A DNA stretch of 64,000 nt from Methanimicrococcus blatticola (GCF_004363215.1 NZ_SNYS01000005.1:248001-312000); one strand, 5' to 3'. Shown: positions 17,883-26,629, counted from the first letter of the stretch. The notes: generated by a model from the sequence alone, not told the origin. Made by a program: numbers and translations.

Positions 17883-20800
17883 ATGATTTCAACAAGGAAA
17901 GTAAAGATTCTTTTTGTTTTAACACTATTACTTTTTTCAATGATTCCGACAACAATCGCCGGTGGTGGAAATAATCCGGATAAGATTGATGTTTTGTATA
18001 TCGGATGGGCCGATGTGAGTATGCTTAACATGCCCATTGCCGAAGAGATGGAAATGTATTATAAAGACGACTTTACAATCACAATTTTAGATTATTTTGC
18101 AATGGATTCATTAACAGCAGAACAACTGAAGTTATATGATATTGTGATTTGCGATATGATTTTCTTTGGAACAGTGGATTCTGAAACAGAAAATATGTTC
18201 AAAGAAGCGCATGATGCAGGTGTCATGCTCATCGCTTTTGCAAACGACGGTTCTTCCGGAACAGTGACACCCGAGTTTTTTGATTTCAGAGACACAGCTG
18301 AATTGACGGTTTCAAAAAAATACACTGAAAATCAAATTAAAATTTTCTTTGACATGTATAAAGACATGAAAGATTACATGTCAATTGATTCCGAAAAAGA
18401 AAAAAAGCTGAAACAAGTCTACACAGAAAATATTCTCATGTATTTAGCCTCGTTAAGAAGTGAACATGATGACATAACAAACGATTGGGAAAAAATAGAT
18501 ATTACGTACATCAGCTTTAACGCTCACTCTTATTGGGGATCGGTGAACCAATACTCTTCATTTATGAATTTTACATTTATCAATTTCTGGAATGATGCGG
18601 GAAAAGAGAAACTCATAGAAATGGGAAATTCCGGCGATCTCAAAAAACAGGATTTAATTGTCGTATACATGACGCCTTGGAGCAATTTTGAAGCAGTGTA
18701 TAATGAAATTGATTCGGATAAACAGCCGGACCTTGAAAAAATATACACATTCGGAGGATCCGGATTCGGAAATGAATCTTGGTTTGACGGATACGATGAA
18801 TCGGATGCGAAAGGAGAAATCAATCAACAATCTCTGATTTACTGTGCAATAGAATTCACCGAATCTGCACTGACAACAAATTGGGTTTTGAAAGAAGGAA
18901 CACCAAAATACGGCATATACCACCCGGATTTAAAATATGTCTATTACGAAAACTTAGATGATTACCTTAAAGAATACGAAACAGCCCCCGGTCCGTGGGA
19001 TACACCGAGGTATCAATACAGCGAATCGAATTTAACAGTCGGCATTTGGTTCCATAAATCTTATTTTTCGGATCAGCGCTACAAAATTATTGATGATTTA
19101 ATTCATGATTTGGAAGGAAAAGGCATCAATGTCATCGCAGGTTACGACATATTTCAGGAAACAATTGATGGAGACGGCGATCCGATAAACCCGATGATGA
19201 AATATTACGCTAAAAACGATAAAGTGATGATTGATTCCGCGATTTCAATTAAAGATTTCGCGTTGAGTTACAATGATTATGATGCGGGCATTGAATGGTT
19301 GGAAGAATTAAACGTAACCGTTCTGAAAGCGGTGATTGCTTCAACCGGCGATTCAATCGAAGGCATTCCCAAAGATATGCTCATTTATTCAACCGTTTCG
19401 CCAAACAGAGATGGCATGAGCGATTTCATTATTCTCGGAAATCTTGGCAAAGACGGACCCGAAACGTTTGATGAACAGAAAGATTGGCTGGCAAACCGCG
19501 CCATAAAGTGGGCTTATTTAAAATCCATCGAAAATGAAAACAAAAAAATCGTCATCATGTACTACAATTATCCGCCGGGTAAAGCAGACATCGGCGCGAA
19601 TTATTTGAACGTGATGAAAAGTTTTGCCGGAACCGATATTGACGCGTCGGAGACATACACCAATGTCGGCGGTCTTTTAAGAGAGATGGATAAAGAAAAA
19701 TATACAGTTTCATTCAATGATTTGCCGATTGAGAAGGAAGAATTGAATGACACGACTCTTTTAAATTTGGTTTACCAACAAGGCATTAATGTCGGCGCAT
19801 ATGCCCCCGGCGTTTTAGATGAAATGGTTGCAGGCAGAGGCGACACGGCTGATGAAGACTGGTGGGGCGCGACATTAGTCCCTGTAGAAGAATATAAAGA
19901 ATGGTTTGATGAAACCATTCAAAATGAATCCATCCGAAAGAACGTGATTGATTCTTGGGGTGAACCCTGGGATTATACGACCCCCCTGGATGCGGATCAA
20001 AGCGGCATGATTTGGGAAGACGAATACGGAAAACGCTTCTTTGTACTGCCCGCCGTTCGTTTCGGAAACGTATGGCTGATGCCGCAGCCGGACAGAGCGC
20101 TTGCAACCGACAAAGCATTTTCATACCACAGCGGCGACATTCCGCCGACACACCAATATATTGCATATTATTTGTGGCTGAACAATGAATTCAAGCCCGA
20201 CGCGATTATCAATTTCGGAACGCACGGAACACATGAATGGCTCCCGGGCGCAGCATACGGATTGAGCGCAAAAGACGATTTATCACCGCTTCTGCTGCAG
20301 GACATTCCGAATATTTATCCGTACATCGTCGCGAATGTCGGCGAAGGATTGACAGCGGAATACCGCGGAAACGCGCTTATCATTGACCACATGACACCGC
20401 CGATGATTCGCTCGAATCTGGATTCAAATGCTGATTTAAAATATTTGGAAGAAGAGATTCAGGCTTATTTCATCGGGCAGGATGCCGGAACAAACAAACA
20501 GCGTCAGGCAGCAATTGTTGACAGGATGTTTGAAGCGGGCATTCATGATGTCATCGGCACGGAAAAATACAAAAAAGCGATTAATTCCGCCAATCCTGAA
20601 AAGGTGACGGAAGCAGATATTAAAACGTATCTGAAAGAGATGACATACGACGATTTCTCGATTTTCTTAAAAGATGATTTGTATGACTATATTGAAACAA
20701 TAAAAGAATCAACCTTGCCGTACGGTATGCATGTTTACGGAAAAAGCCCGACAGAAGACCAGATTTCCGCAATGCTTCGCGCCATGTGGGGTCTTCAGTT

Positions 20801-23186
20801 TGATGACGCTCTTTACAAAGCATATTATGAAGAGAAAAAGTATGTCGGCATCCCGTATGAAGACAACGGCAAAATTCACAGCCTTGTTTCAGACATGTCA
20901 ACAAAAACAACCCCGTCGGAAATGATTGATTTGCTGGAAGCTGCCTATCCGGACGCGGAAGCCGCAAAGCATGAATCAGTCGTCCAATTCATTTTCGGCC
21001 CGGTTATGTATTTTGAAGGAAAGGATAATGCAGCGGATGTCATTAACAAATGGAAAGAAACAGGCGCATGGGATGAATTAATTGACGAAGTTATCTTTGC
21101 ATATTATTTCTATGCACCTGCCGCCCCTGAAAAAACAGAATTGGAAGGAAAAATTACAGAAGTGGTAACATACTGCATTGACCATAAAGCCGAAAACGGC
21201 GGAAAAGTTGATGCGGAACTGATTAACGAAGCGTTATCAGCGACATTTAAAACACAATCTCATCAAAACAAAGCTGTTGTTTCGTATTTGACAGGCTACG
21301 CCCGTTTGGACTACGCTCAGAATTTGAGAGATTGCGGCGACTCGGAAATGAAAAGTATATTGAAAGCAATGTCCGGCGGATATATTACGCCGAATGCGGG
21401 AAATGATCCGATTCAAAATCCGAGCGCGATTCCGACCGGAAAGAACTTCTATGGTATTGACCCGACAAAGTTCCCGACAAAATCAGCATGGGAAGTCGGC
21501 AAATCTCTCGCGGACCAAATGATTGCGGATTATTATCTAAAATACGGAGAATTCCCGGACACGGTTGCGTTCTCCCGCTTCGGCGTTGAATTTATTCGAG
21601 ATGAAGGTGCTTTGGAAGCTTGCGCGCTGTATCTCCTCGGCGTTGAGCCGGTCTGGGATGCAAACGGCAATGTTGATCCGAAAAGTGTCAAAGTGATTCC
21701 TTTGGAAGAGTTGGAATTTACATACACGGATAAAAACGGCAAACTGCAAACAGAGAGGAGACCGAGAATTGACATCCTTTACACAACAGCCGGCATGAGA
21801 GATGCTTTTGGTGACAAGCTGAAACTGATTAATGTCGGTGTTAAAGCTGTTTCTGATTTGGATGAGTCTGATGAATGGAATTATGTCAGGAAGAACACGC
21901 AAAAGCTTTTGAAAAATCCGGCAACGAAGGATTTGGCATATGTCAGATGTTTCGCAAATGAACTCGGGAACTATGAAATCGGAACGGGCAATCAGATCAG
22001 TGCCAGCGGTTCATGGGATGATCCGCAGTCAATTGTGGACACTTATTTGAAAAATATGGGTTACGCTTACGGCGATGACAGTTCGTGGGGTGTCAGCGCT
22101 CAGGAATTGCTGAAAGCTTTGCTGAAAAATGTGGATGCTTCTGTTCATGCGGATTCGTCAAACCTTTACGATACGTTGGACAATGATGACTTCTTCCAAT
22201 ATTTCGGCGCTTTGAATATGGCTTCTAAATATCTCCGTGACGACAATAAAATGCCGGAAATGTATGTCGCTGACACAAAGAATGTTGGCCGAAATGCAAG
22301 ATTCAGTAGCGGTCAGATTTACGGCATGAAAGAATATTTGAACATCGACCTGGAGTCACGTTATCTTAATGAAGAGTGGATTAAAGGAATGATGGAATCC
22401 GGATATTCGGGATCGACAATGTATGCCGAATTTGTTGACAATTTGTTCGGATGGGCGGTCACTTCTGACGGCGATCTTGTCAGTTTTAAGAACTGGGAAG
22501 CGATTTACGATATTTATGTCAATGATAGATTTGACCTCGGATTGGATGAATATTTCAAAGAAAATCCGTACGCGTATCAATCAATTACTGCCAGAATGCT
22601 TGAGAGTATCCGCAAAGATTACTTAACGGCCGATCCGACTCAGAATCCTGCGGAATATGAACGCCAAATGGAAAAATTGTCAGAGATGGAAAAAACGCTT
22701 GTGAATGAATATATGCAGTCTGTCATTGATCAGGGAGTTTCCTGCTGTCACCACACTTGCGGCAATGTCATGTTTGATGAATTTATGAAAGGGCAATTGT
22801 CTGTGCTTGGCGTTGATCCTGATAAAGAACAGCTTTATTGGGATAAAGTAACCGGCGCCACGTATCGTGAAGAACCTGTTTTGCCGCCGAAATCTACAGG
22901 ATCTGGCGGAAGCGGCTTCGGATCGGCAACTTTGGGTGACGCAGGTGAGCCTGCAGAATCGAATCAGCCCGAATCAGGCGAAGGATATGGAACGGACGGC
23001 GGTCAGGCAGGAAACACCGCGCCGGAAGTGACCGGATATCAGATGACAATGCTTGAATCGGTTACAAATTCTGTAAAGGATTTCATTGCCAACCCGACAT
23101 TTTCATCATCCAGCCTCATTGCAATTGCTTTTGTGATTCTGGTTGTCGGCGCTGTATTCTTCGGTTTCAGAAGAAGAGGAATTTAA
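17883..23186 (+). CDS. exported, membrane-anchored CobN-like chelatase (HmuS-like)
   Basis: A 1767-residue protein of the CobN/BchH magnesium-cobalt chelatase large-subunit family. It has a signal peptide (residues 1-26, hydrophobic ILFVLTLLLFSMIPTTIA), two N-terminal flavodoxin-like domains, and the core with HSGDIPPTHQYIAYYLW and NFGTHGTHEWLPG (about residue 778). A late CCHHTCGN motif lies near 1620. After a Gly/Ser/Glu-rich linker (about 1665-1735) comes one membrane span ending in FGFRRRGI. So the catalytic part faces outside the cell, unlike true CobN, which acts on cytoplasmic hydrogenobyrinate. No ChlI/ChlD-type ATPases are nearby. A surface metallo-tetrapyrrole chelatase or dechelatase energised by the ExbB-like channel is the best guess. 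Confidence 0.83.
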   Translation: MISTRKVKILFVLTLLLFSMIPTTIAGGGNNPDKIDVLYIGWADVSMLNMPIAEEMEMYYKDDFTITILDYFAMDSLTAEQLKLYDIVICDMIFFGTVDSETENMFKEAHDAGVMLIAFANDGSSGTVTPEFFDFRDTAELTVSKKYTENQIKIFFDMYKDMKDYMSIDSEKEKKLKQVYTENILMYLASLRSEHDDITNDWEKIDITYISFNAHSYWGSVNQYSSFMNFTFINFWNDAGKEKLIEMGNSGDLKKQDLIVVYMTPWSNFEAVYNEIDSDKQPDLEKIYTFGGSGFGNESWFDGYDESDAKGEINQQSLIYCAIEFTESALTTNWVLKEGTPKYGIYHPDLKYVYYENLDDYLKEYETAPGPWDTPRYQYSESNLTVGIWFHKSYFSDQRYKIIDDLIHDLEGKGINVIAGYDIFQETIDGDGDPINPMMKYYAKNDKVMIDSAISIKDFALSYNDYDAGIEWLEELNVTVLKAVIASTGDSIEGIPKDMLIYSTVSPNRDGMSDFIILGNLGKDGPETFDEQKDWLANRAIKWAYLKSIENENKKIVIMYYNYPPGKADIGANYLNVMKSFAGTDIDASETYTNVGGLLREMDKEKYTVSFNDLPIEKEELNDTTLLNLVYQQGINVGAYAPGVLDEMVAGRGDTADEDWWGATLVPVEEYKEWFDETIQNESIRKNVIDSWGEPWDYTTPLDADQSGMIWEDEYGKRFFVLPAVRFGNVWLMPQPDRALATDKAFSYHSGDIPPTHQYIAYYLWLNNEFKPDAIINFGTHGTHEWLPGAAYGLSAKDDLSPLLLQDIPNIYPYIVANVGEGLTAEYRGNALIIDHMTPPMIRSNLDSNADLKYLEEEIQAYFIGQDAGTNKQRQAAIVDRMFEAGIHDVIGTEKYKKAINSANPEKVTEADIKTYLKEMTYDDFSIFLKDDLYDYIETIKESTLPYGMHVYGKSPTEDQISAMLRAMWGLQFDDALYKAYYEEKKYVGIPYEDNGKIHSLVSDMSTKTTPSEMIDLLEAAYPDAEAAKHESVVQFIFGPVMYFEGKDNAADVINKWKETGAWDELIDEVIFAYYFYAPAAPEKTELEGKITEVVTYCIDHKAENGGKVDAELINEALSATFKTQSHQNKAVVSYLTGYARLDYAQNLRDCGDSEMKSILKAMSGGYITPNAGNDPIQNPSAIPTGKNFYGIDPTKFPTKSAWEVGKSLADQMIADYYLKYGEFPDTVAFSRFGVEFIRDEGALEACALYLLGVEPVWDANGNVDPKSVKVIPLEELEFTYTDKNGKLQTERRPRIDILYTTAGMRDAFGDKLKLINVGVKAVSDLDESDEWNYVRKNTQKLLKNPATKDLAYVRCFANELGNYEIGTGNQISASGSWDDPQSIVDTYLKNMGYAYGDDSSWGVSAQELLKALLKNVDASVHADSSNLYDTLDNDDFFQYFGALNMASKYLRDDNKMPEMYVADTKNVGRNARFSSGQIYGMKEYLNIDLESRYLNEEWIKGMMESGYSGSTMYAEFVDNLFGWAVTSDGDLVSFKNWEAIYDIYVNDRFDLGLDEYFKENPYAYQSITARMLESIRKDYLTADPTQNPAEYERQMEKLSEMEKTLVNEYMQSVIDQGVSCCHHTCGNVMFDEFMKGQLSVLGVDPDKEQLYWDKVTGATYREEPVLPPKSTGSGGSGFGSATLGDAGEPAESNQPESGEGYGTDGGQAGNTAPEVTGYQMTMLESVTNSVKDFIANPTFSSSSLIAIAFVILVVGAVFFGFRRRGI

Positions 23187-23270
23187 TTAAAATCTTCACT
23201 CTTCGAATTTGAAAGAAGGAGTAATAATAGAAAGGACAAACAAAAAAACAAATGAAAAGACAAACAAAAA

Positions 23271-23345
23271 GACAAATAATAAATAAAAAAGACAAATAAT
23301 AAATAAAAAAGACAAATAATAAATAAAAAAGACAAATAAATAAAA
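23271..23345 (+). repeat. 20-bp tandem repeat
   Basis: The unit GACAAATAATAAATAAAAAA repeats with an exact 20-bp period at 23271, 23291 and 23311, with a partial copy at 23331. It lies in the gap after the CobN-like gene. The preceding 40 bases contain related AAAGACAAACAAA units. Confidence 0.75.
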
Positions 23346-23410
23346 ACAAACGAATAAAAAGCAGAGGCGATTGATTCGCCTTTGCAGTATTTTTTAAAAA
23401 CGAATAAAAA

Positions 23411-23713
23411 TCAGCTTTCCAGCCAAATTTTCATTTCTTGTTTCATGAATTTCTCGGCTTCCAAAACGTTTTCGAGCGGACCGCGAAGGGCGATAACCGG
23501 CGTTTGCGCGATTTCAGGTTCCGTAATTGAAATCAGACGGTCAACGGCTTCCAGTTCAAACATTTCAACCATATCCATAATGATTGACATCGGAACGCCC
23601 ATCGGAATAACCAAATCATAAAGGTCTTCCAGCTCGGCGTTTTCACCAGACATTTCTGCCAATTCAAAGCGTTTTCTGTTGATTAAATCATGAAGTGATA
23701 AGACTTTTGTCAT
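23411..23713 (-). CDS. conserved small protein of unknown function
   Basis: A protein of about 100 residues starting MTKVLSLHDLINRKRFEL, with an acidic middle (GENAELEDLYDLV), a short hydrophobic stretch IPMGVPMSIIMDMVEMFE and a C-terminal ALRGPLENVLEAEKFMKQEMKIWLES helix. I do not recognise the family. The start at 23713 is chosen because the upstream extension to 23782 is basic and unlike a domain; ribosome sites are weak for both. The even mix of strands and helices suggests a folded soluble protein. It is convergent with the CobN-like gene. Confidence 0.55.
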   Translation of the reverse strand: MTKVLSLHDLINRKRFELAEMSGENAELEDLYDLVIPMGVPMSIIMDMVEMFELEAVDRLISITEPEIAQTPVIALRGPLENVLEAEKFMKQEMKIWLES

Positions 23714-23865
23714 AAATATCCCGAATCCTTTTTGTTTTTTTAGTTTTTCTTTAATTATTTCCGTTTGGATTTGATTTGACACTTAATACATTCTTCACCT
23801 ATTAAAATCATAACGATTCGGATTCAATACAAAGTAAAAAGGATAAATAAAGATTCGAATCAAAG

Positions 23866-23925
23866 GGATTTGAACCCACGAATCAAATCCCGCTTGAAGC
23901 TTTTACCCAGGGGTTCAGAGCCCCT
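23866..23925 (+). pseudogene. tRNA-derived remnant segment
   Basis: The plus strand at 23883-23906 repeats the 3' end of the tRNA-Thr gene 630 bp downstream: TCAAATCCCGCTTGA is identical, then one mismatch and GCTTTTAC with one T fewer. Just before it, GGGATTTGAACCC is the complement of a T-arm (GGGTTCAAATCCC) on the minus strand. AGGGG-TTCAGAG-CCCCT follows at 23909-23925 as another arm-like hairpin. GGGATTTGA and TCAAATCCC can also pair with each other. No D-arm or 5' acceptor strand is present, so this is not a working tRNA. It is probably a scar of tRNA recombination. Confidence 0.4.
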
Positions 23926-23994
23926 ACAGAAAATCTAAAAAATGAGAAAGATTCAAAAAGTATGAAGCAGTATTGGAATAAAAAAGGTGAGATA

Positions 23995-24309
23995 ATGCAG
24001 GAATATAAATTAAAGCGCGGCTACACGCCCGACATTGAAAGAATGAGAGATTTGCTGACCGAATGTTTCGGAACAGAAATTAAAGAAGCGGACGGAAAAT
24101 TAACCACGTCTTACGGTGTTTTAAAAGAAATCAATGTCTGGATGAACGCAAAAAAGCTCTGTGTCGACACGGTTGCCGACAGCACTGTCACTGACGACGC
24201 TGTTATTTTGGACTCAAACAAACGCTTCAGAACCTTTTTGGACAAAGGAACCGGCTATTCTTCCAAAGATCGCATCAAAAATGCGAAAAAGGAAGTCGGC
24301 GGCGAATAA
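23995..24309 (+). CDS. DUF5611 family protein
   Basis: A 104-residue cytoplasmic protein starting MQEYKLKRGYTPDIERMRDLLTE. It matches the archaeal DUF5611 family, widespread in Methanosarcinales and of unknown function. Family-like features are the ECFGTEIKEADGKLTTSYGVLK core and the C-terminal NKRFRTFLDKGTGYSSKDRIK. The start at 23995 is preceded by AAAGGTGA at the right spacing; an in-frame ATG 33 bases further upstream is not needed. A long hairpin follows its stop. Confidence 0.7.
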   Translation: MQEYKLKRGYTPDIERMRDLLTECFGTEIKEADGKLTTSYGVLKEINVWMNAKKLCVDTVADSTVTDDAVILDSNKRFRTFLDKGTGYSSKDRIKNAKKEVGGE

Positions 24310-24325
24310 ATTTTCAAGATTATAT

Positions 24326-24417
24326 GTAAAAAGGGGAAGAAAAGACTCCAAAGAAATACCAAAAGATTAATATGAGAGGTATTCCTTTTTGGAGTCTGCT
24401 TATTTCCATCTTTTTAC
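24326..24417 (+). other. 92-nt nearly continuous hairpin
   Basis: GTAAAAA (24326-24332) pairs with TTTTTAC (24411-24417). Inside this GGGAA can pair with TTTCC, AGACTCC (24343-24349) pairs with GGAGTCT (24391-24397), then AAAG with CTTT, and AATACC with GGTATT, leaving a loop of about 17 bases. It is far longer than an ordinary terminator and lies 16 bases after the DUF5611 stop and 40 bases before tRNA-Thr. It could be a strong transcription barrier, a small structured RNA or a miniature inverted-repeat element. Confidence 0.6.
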
Positions 24418-24433
24418 GGAACAGGCAAACCGA

Positions 24434-24446
24434 TTTTTATATATAA
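24434..24446 (+). promoter_or_regulatory. TATA box of tRNA-Thr
   Basis: TTTTATATATAAA is placed so that transcription would start at or just before the first base of tRNA-Thr at 24459. Confidence 0.5.
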
Positions 24447-24458
24447 ATAAACACAAGC

Positions 24459-24530
24459 GCCTCAATGGCTTAGGGGTATAGCACTTCCTTGGTAAGGAAG
24501 AGGTCGCGGGTTCAAATCCCGCTTGAGGCT
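24459..24530 (+). tRNA. tRNA-Thr(GGT)
   Basis: A complete cloverleaf. The acceptor is GCCTCAA/TTGAGGC, with a D-arm around GCTTAGGGGTATAGC. The anticodon stem CTTCC/GGAAG has loop TTGGTAA, giving anticodon GGT. The T-arm is GCGGG-TTCAAAT-CCCGC and the discriminator is T. CCA is not encoded. A T-rich terminator-like run (TTTTTACTTTTTT) follows. No intron. Confidence 0.96.
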
Positions 24531-24682
24531 TTTTACTTTTTTCAAAAATATAAATTAAATAGCGAACAGTGTCAATAAAAAGAGAACAGGAAATTAAAAA
24601 CGGATAAAATACAAACAATTTGTATTTCATCCGCCATTAATTCAATCTGTTTTATGAATATAATTCAGTAAGAACAGACGAA

Positions 24683-24886
24683 TTACATTTTTTCTTTTGC
24701 GTACCATACGCCGACGGCGCCGATGATCAAGAGGATAAGACCGCCGATCATTGCCGTGACTTCGTAGCCGACAACATAGGAAAGTGCCCAAATACCAAAG
24801 TAAGCAAGGGCGCCGAGGATCAAAACGATCGCTCCGATGACAGCTACAATCGCTGAGACATATGTTACGATTTCTTTATTTTCCAT
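24683..24886 (-). CDS. small two-span membrane protein
   Basis: A 67-residue protein (MENKEIVTYVSAIVA) with two hydrophobic helices (about 8-34 and 41-61) separated by a short turn, and a basic tail AKEKM. The start at 24886 follows GGAGGTTATC, a strong ribosome site; the reading from 24994 does not. Function unknown. A plus-strand neighbour 220 bp away encodes a protein of the same size and topology, so both may be small membrane-adaptor or stress proteins. Confidence 0.7.
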   Translation of the reverse strand: MENKEIVTYVSAIVAVIGAIVLILGALAYFGIWALSYVVGYEVTAMIGGLILLIIGAVGVWYAKEKM

Positions 24887-25105
24887 AATGATAACCTCCG
24901 CAGGTTTTATACCTGCAAATATATATTTAAAAATGAGAATATATAAATGTAATTGAAAAATAATGCCGTATAGATTATGCATACATTCCGCCATTTCAGG
25001 AAAAGAAAATAAAAGTTAAAAACCCGGTTGAAAAAGGATAAATTTAAATATAAATTAAAATAAATTTAAATGCTTTAATAATATTTTGATAAAGAGGTGT
25101 TATGA

Positions 25106-25324
25106 ATGGCAGAAATAAATAAAAGTTTGATTTTGCTTTTTGAATTACTCATTGCAATCGGCGCAATTCTTTTCCTTGCAGGCCTTTGTATCGGCATTTT
25201 TAAGTGGGCTGCTCCGATTACATCTGAAATCGGCGTTGTTCTCGGCGGCGTTGTTGTTTTGATTTTCGGTTTCGCATTGGCACTTTACACAACAAGAAGC
25301 GAACAAAAAGAAATAACGGCATAA
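25106..25324 (+). CDS. small two-span membrane protein
   Basis: A 72-residue protein (MAEINKSLILLFELL) with two membrane helices (about 7-30 and 40-61) and a charged tail TTRSEQKEITA. It is divergently transcribed from the similar 67-residue membrane protein at 24.7 kb. The ribosome site is GAGGTG a short distance before the ATG. No family recognised. Confidence 0.65.
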   Translation: MAEINKSLILLFELLIAIGAILFLAGLCIGIFKWAAPITSEIGVVLGGVVVLIFGFALALYTTRSEQKEITA

Positions 25325-25403
25325 TCCGCAAAAAGCAAAGTTTCTGTCATACGAGCATAAAATCATCAATAAAAGAGTTAAAAATTGAATTAAAAAATTA
25401 GAG

Positions 25404-25476
25404 GGCCGGGACCGAGAATCGAACTCGGGTCAAAGCCTCCACAGGGCTTCAGGATAACCTTTACCCCACCCCGGCC
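25404..25476 (-). tRNA. tRNA-His(GTG)
   Basis: A complete cloverleaf on the minus strand. The acceptor is GCCGGGG/TCCCGGC with an inner G-T pair. The anticodon stem AAGCC/GGCTT has loop CTGTGGA, giving anticodon GTG. The T-arm is CCGAG-TTCGATT-CTCGG. The base before position 1 is G and the discriminator is C, so the histidine identity G-1:C73 pair is encoded. CCA is not encoded. Confidence 0.95.
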
Positions 25477-25601
25477 ACATTACATTTTTAATAACGGGAA
25501 GAAGAATAGAAAGCGCTTTTTAGGAAAGCACTCCATAAAACCTTTTTTTTAATATAAATCTTTCGAACAACGAAAAAACGAATCTGAACGAAAGAAAAAA
25601 A

Positions 25602-25835
25602 TTAATCCTGTGATTGCTTCATTTTCTCCGCCCATTCTTCATCAGACATGGACAAATCTTTGTCGCCGCAAACGCGCATTCTTTCAAACGTCAGGATTTT
25701 ACGCGTAACCAATTTGCGTTTACCGCACCAGCCGGCTTCCGGATAGTTTTCATTGACAAAGTTAACGAGTTCGTCATCCGTCATTTTTTCCATTTTGTCT
25801 TGAAGCGCAAGCAAATGTTTTGCAATATCATCCAT
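25602..25835 (-). CDS. small acidic protein of unknown function
   Basis: A 77-residue soluble protein rich in Asp, Glu and Lys, with a helical N-terminal half (MDDIAKHLLALQDKMEKM) and two cysteines (GWCGKRK, RVCGDKD). The family is not recognised. GGGAGAATTAATT precedes the ATG. Clean coding composition and a good ribosome site make it likely to be real. Confidence 0.6.
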   Translation of the reverse strand: MDDIAKHLLALQDKMEKMTDDELVNFVNENYPEAGWCGKRKLVTRKILTFERMRVCGDKDLSMSDEEWAEKMKQSQD

Positions 25836-25984
25836 AATTAATTCTCCCGTGATTCATGATTTGAAAAGAATGATTAATGGTCTGCGAATTATTTAAAGCC
25901 TGCCATCGAATAAAAAAGAAGAGACAGAGGCGTAAAGCACTCTGAATAGAATGAATTAGACTCACCCTGTAGAATTAATTAAAA

Positions 25985-26263
25985 TCATTCGGCTTTAAAG
26001 AATAAAGCGCAATGACACATTCCGTCCTGTTCAATTTCGTCAGCATGATAGATACAGGGACAAATGATTTTGCGGTCTTCTTCTTTATCACCAAGAACGA
26101 TGCGGCACGGGCAATATTGGGCACCGTATTGTTCACGGCGTTTTGCCAAACCTTCATAAACCAAATCCAATTCTTCCGGATTCGGATTCAGACGGTAACC
26201 TTTTTTAGCAGCATATTTTTCAGCATATTGACGGACTTTTTCTTTTGTTTCTTCAAATGTCAT
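25985..26263 (-). CDS. ferredoxin-thioredoxin reductase catalytic subunit
   Basis: A 92-residue FTR catalytic (beta) chain. The three CxC motifs of the family are complete: C51-P-C53, C68-P-C70 and C83-H-C85, binding a [4Fe-4S] cluster next to the redox disulfide. It transfers electrons from ferredoxin to thioredoxin-like partners and is common in methanogens, where it stands without the variable plant-type subunit. It is encoded alone in the cytoplasmic redox set of this window. Confidence 0.93.
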   Translation of the reverse strand: MTFEETKEKVRQYAEKYAAKKGYRLNPNPEELDLVYEGLAKRREQYGAQYCPCRIVLGDKEEDRKIICPCIYHADEIEQDGMCHCALFFKAE

Positions 26264-26629
26264 TTGACCACCCGATTAACGTTTTCATTATAAGTTATGT
26301 GTTTTTCCATTTTTAATTTTATTTATTTTTTGAAGTGAATCGATCAATTAATCGATCAATCAATAATTAATTCAATAGAGTTGATAAATAAATTTCATTA
26401 AAGATAATTAAGCGTTCCGTCGGGATAATTAAGCGTCCGTCAGAATAAAATTTAAAAAATGAATTTCATATGGGCGTAATTATTTCCCATATCCTCGTAA
26501 ATTCAATATCCAATTGTATCATATAGAGAAGAAACCATTTTTAAGTTATAGAAAAAGACTTGGCATAGAATCTATTTTTAAGTATAAAAAAGACAATCGG
26601 GATTTATAAAAGCGAGCAAGAGGAAAACC
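26264..26629 (+). other. AT-rich spacer with an imperfect direct repeat
   Basis: No gene is supported. A near-perfect direct repeat GATAATTAAGCG(TT/T)CCGTC is found at 26403-26421 and 26424-26441. TTTTTAAGTTATAG near 26537 and TTTTTAAGTATAAA near 26574 form a second pair. The latter is the probable TATA box of the DUF1638 gene, with transcription expected near 26600. AATCGATCAATTAATCGATCAATC near 26338-26361 is quasi-palindromic. Confidence 0.45.

Noticed and set aside
23866-23930. A functional minus-strand tRNA-Gln(CTG)
   Set aside because: An AGGGG-CTCTGAA-CCCCT arm looks like a CTG anticodon arm, but D-arm and acceptor strands are missing and the distance to the T-arm is about 29 bases.
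23883-24534. Integrated mobile element bounded by tRNA-Thr direct repeats
   Set aside because: The fragment lies upstream of the intact tRNA rather than downstream, and the enclosed DUF5611 gene is a broadly conserved archaeal gene with no integrase beside it.
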